Source of the DNA: Candidatus Zixiibacteriota bacterium
GTDB lineage: Bacteria > Zixibacteria > MSB-5A5 > SM1-73
Reading direction: 5' to 3'
Length of the DNA: 5,670 nt
NCBI GenBank assembly: GCA_022866585.1
Contig: JALHUP010000098.1
Span: forward strand, 1-5,670
The notes under the pieces were generated by a model. That model did no database searches and was not told where the DNA came from. It was given only the letters and a program-made list of their open reading frames with translations. A program made the position numbers and the translations under genes. Of this stretch, positions 5,122 to 5,670 are shown one piece after another; the stretch's first letter is position 1, and each line of letters begins with the position of its first letter.

Positions 5122-5670
5122 TTATTTTATCCCTTCCACTAACTGGTGCGCTTTGGTGAAATATCCTCTCTGGGCTAGGCGGGTGGTGATCACGGCAGTG
5201 ATGGTTACCGCGGAGATCAACATATAGACCACGATGATCTGGATCAATACCGCCGAAAGCGGGGAAGCGCCGGCTAAGATCATCCCGGTCATAGCTCCCG
5301 GAAGCTGAACCAATCCCACCACCTTCATTAGATTCAAAGTGGGAATCATCGAAGCTTTTACCGTAACTTTATACGATCTCGACATGGCCTGGCAGGCAGT
5401 TGCCCCCAAAGCCAAGGCCTGTTCGATCTCCGCCCTTTTGTTTTTCACCTCCGAATCGATCCTCTCCAAAGCCAGAGCCGATGCATTCATCGAATTTCCG
5501 ATGATCATTCCTCCCAAGGGAATCACATATTTGGGATCAATGCTGATTATTCCCAATGCCAGCATGGTCCCCAGGGTAAAAAATGTCCCCACCCCGATGG
5601 AGAAGGCGGAGATTCTCATCGCCGGGACGATGGTTTTGGTTCTCCCTTTTGCCGTATGCGCACCCACCAT
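5122..5670 (-). CDS. fetB: FetB/UPF0014 family ABC transporter permease, 5' end outside window
   Basis: This is the C-terminal 182 residues of an integral membrane permease. In E. coli, FetB (YbbM) pairs with the ATPase FetA and is linked to iron export and peroxide resistance. Visible parts: a membrane segment at about 20-43; IPLGGMIIGNSMNASALAL (50-68), a family hallmark; the ALALGAT loop (85-91), probably the ATPase-contact helix; VVGLVQLPGAMTGMILAGAS (117-136), the strongest family signature; and a last membrane segment at about 139-164, ending in a short basic tail. The ATG at the window edge (5670) is almost certainly internal: alignment to E. coli FetB (259 residues, recalled) suggests roughly 75-80 residues are missing. 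A fetA partner would be expected just outside the window, because none is downstream. GC content is higher than in nth. Confidence 0.93.
   Translation of the reverse strand: MVGAHTAKGRTKTIVPAMRISAFSIGVGTFFTLGTMLALGIISIDPKYVIPLGGMIIGNSMNASALALERIDSEVKNKRAEIEQALALGATACQAMSRSYKVTVKASMIPTLNLMKVVGLVQLPGAMTGMILAGASPLSAVLIQIIVVYMLISAVTITAVITTRLAQRGYFTKAHQLVEGIK

Larger units (their letters stand above)
4938..5122. repeat. Composite inverted element filling the nth/fetB gap
   Basis: The A-rich 32-base arm at 4938-4969 and the T-rich 32-base arm at 5091-5122 are inverted copies matching at 26 of 32 positions without gaps. The arms enclose the 44-bp palindrome at 5003-5046 roughly concentrically. The right arm ends in the fetB stop codon. 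The arms are low-complexity (mainly A with scattered C and G), which lowers the weight of the match, but the shared GACAAC/CACAAC end and the ungapped register argue against pure chance. I see no convincing promoter for nth in this stretch. Confidence 0.5.

Overview
This 5.67-kb window comes from a diderm (Gram-negative-type) bacterium. LptB and LptC, two parts of the lipopolysaccharide export machine, sit next to the sigma-54 gene rpoN, which is a classic Gram-negative arrangement. Base composition is moderate but uneven: 60-base samples give 30/60 GC in fetB (5281-5340) and 16/60 in nth (4561-4620). I cannot place the organism confidently. The lipoprotein-type LptC, the absence of lptA from the cluster and the multi-arm palindromes between genes would fit an uncultured lineage outside the Proteobacteria, but this is inference.

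All seven supported genes lie on the minus strand, so they read from right to left. They are: the C-terminal 182 residues of a FetB-type ABC permease (5122-5670, entering from outside the window); an endonuclease III, nth (4247-4903); a small single-domain cupin (3825-4142); a redoxin/peroxiredoxin-like protein with a CxxC active site (3170-3670); lptC (2433-2990); lptB (1614-2357); and rpoN (12-1466).

The left part (1-2990) is a conserved cell-envelope and sigma-factor module. A terminator at 3074-3125 followed by a sigma70-type promoter at 3023-3050 separates it from the redoxin gene. lptC and lptB are 75 bases apart by the preferred lptB start (39 by the longer GTG start) and probably form one transcript. 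rpoN has its own very good promoter (1546-1574) in the gap after lptB, with a hairpin in the leader. LptB is the cytoplasmic ATPase and LptC the periplasmic hand-off protein of the Lpt bridge. The LptA bridge protein, usually encoded between them, is not here.

The right part (3171-5670) is a looser set of single genes: stress/redox, metal-binding cupin, base-excision repair and metal export. Its spacers hold the least ordinary sequence. A 44-bp perfect three-way-junction palindrome (5003-5046) lies inside a larger element with 32-bp AT-rich inverted arms that fills most of the nth/fetB gap. A related 79-bp, three-armed element (4172-4250) fills most of the cupin/nth gap and supplies the stop codon of nth. 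Both elements have GTAG...CTAC ends, so nth is bracketed by two members of what looks like an interspersed palindromic repeat family.

I see no CRISPR array, tRNA, rRNA, transposase or phage gene, and no new multi-gene system. The structured repeats and the altered redoxin active site are the features most worth following up.
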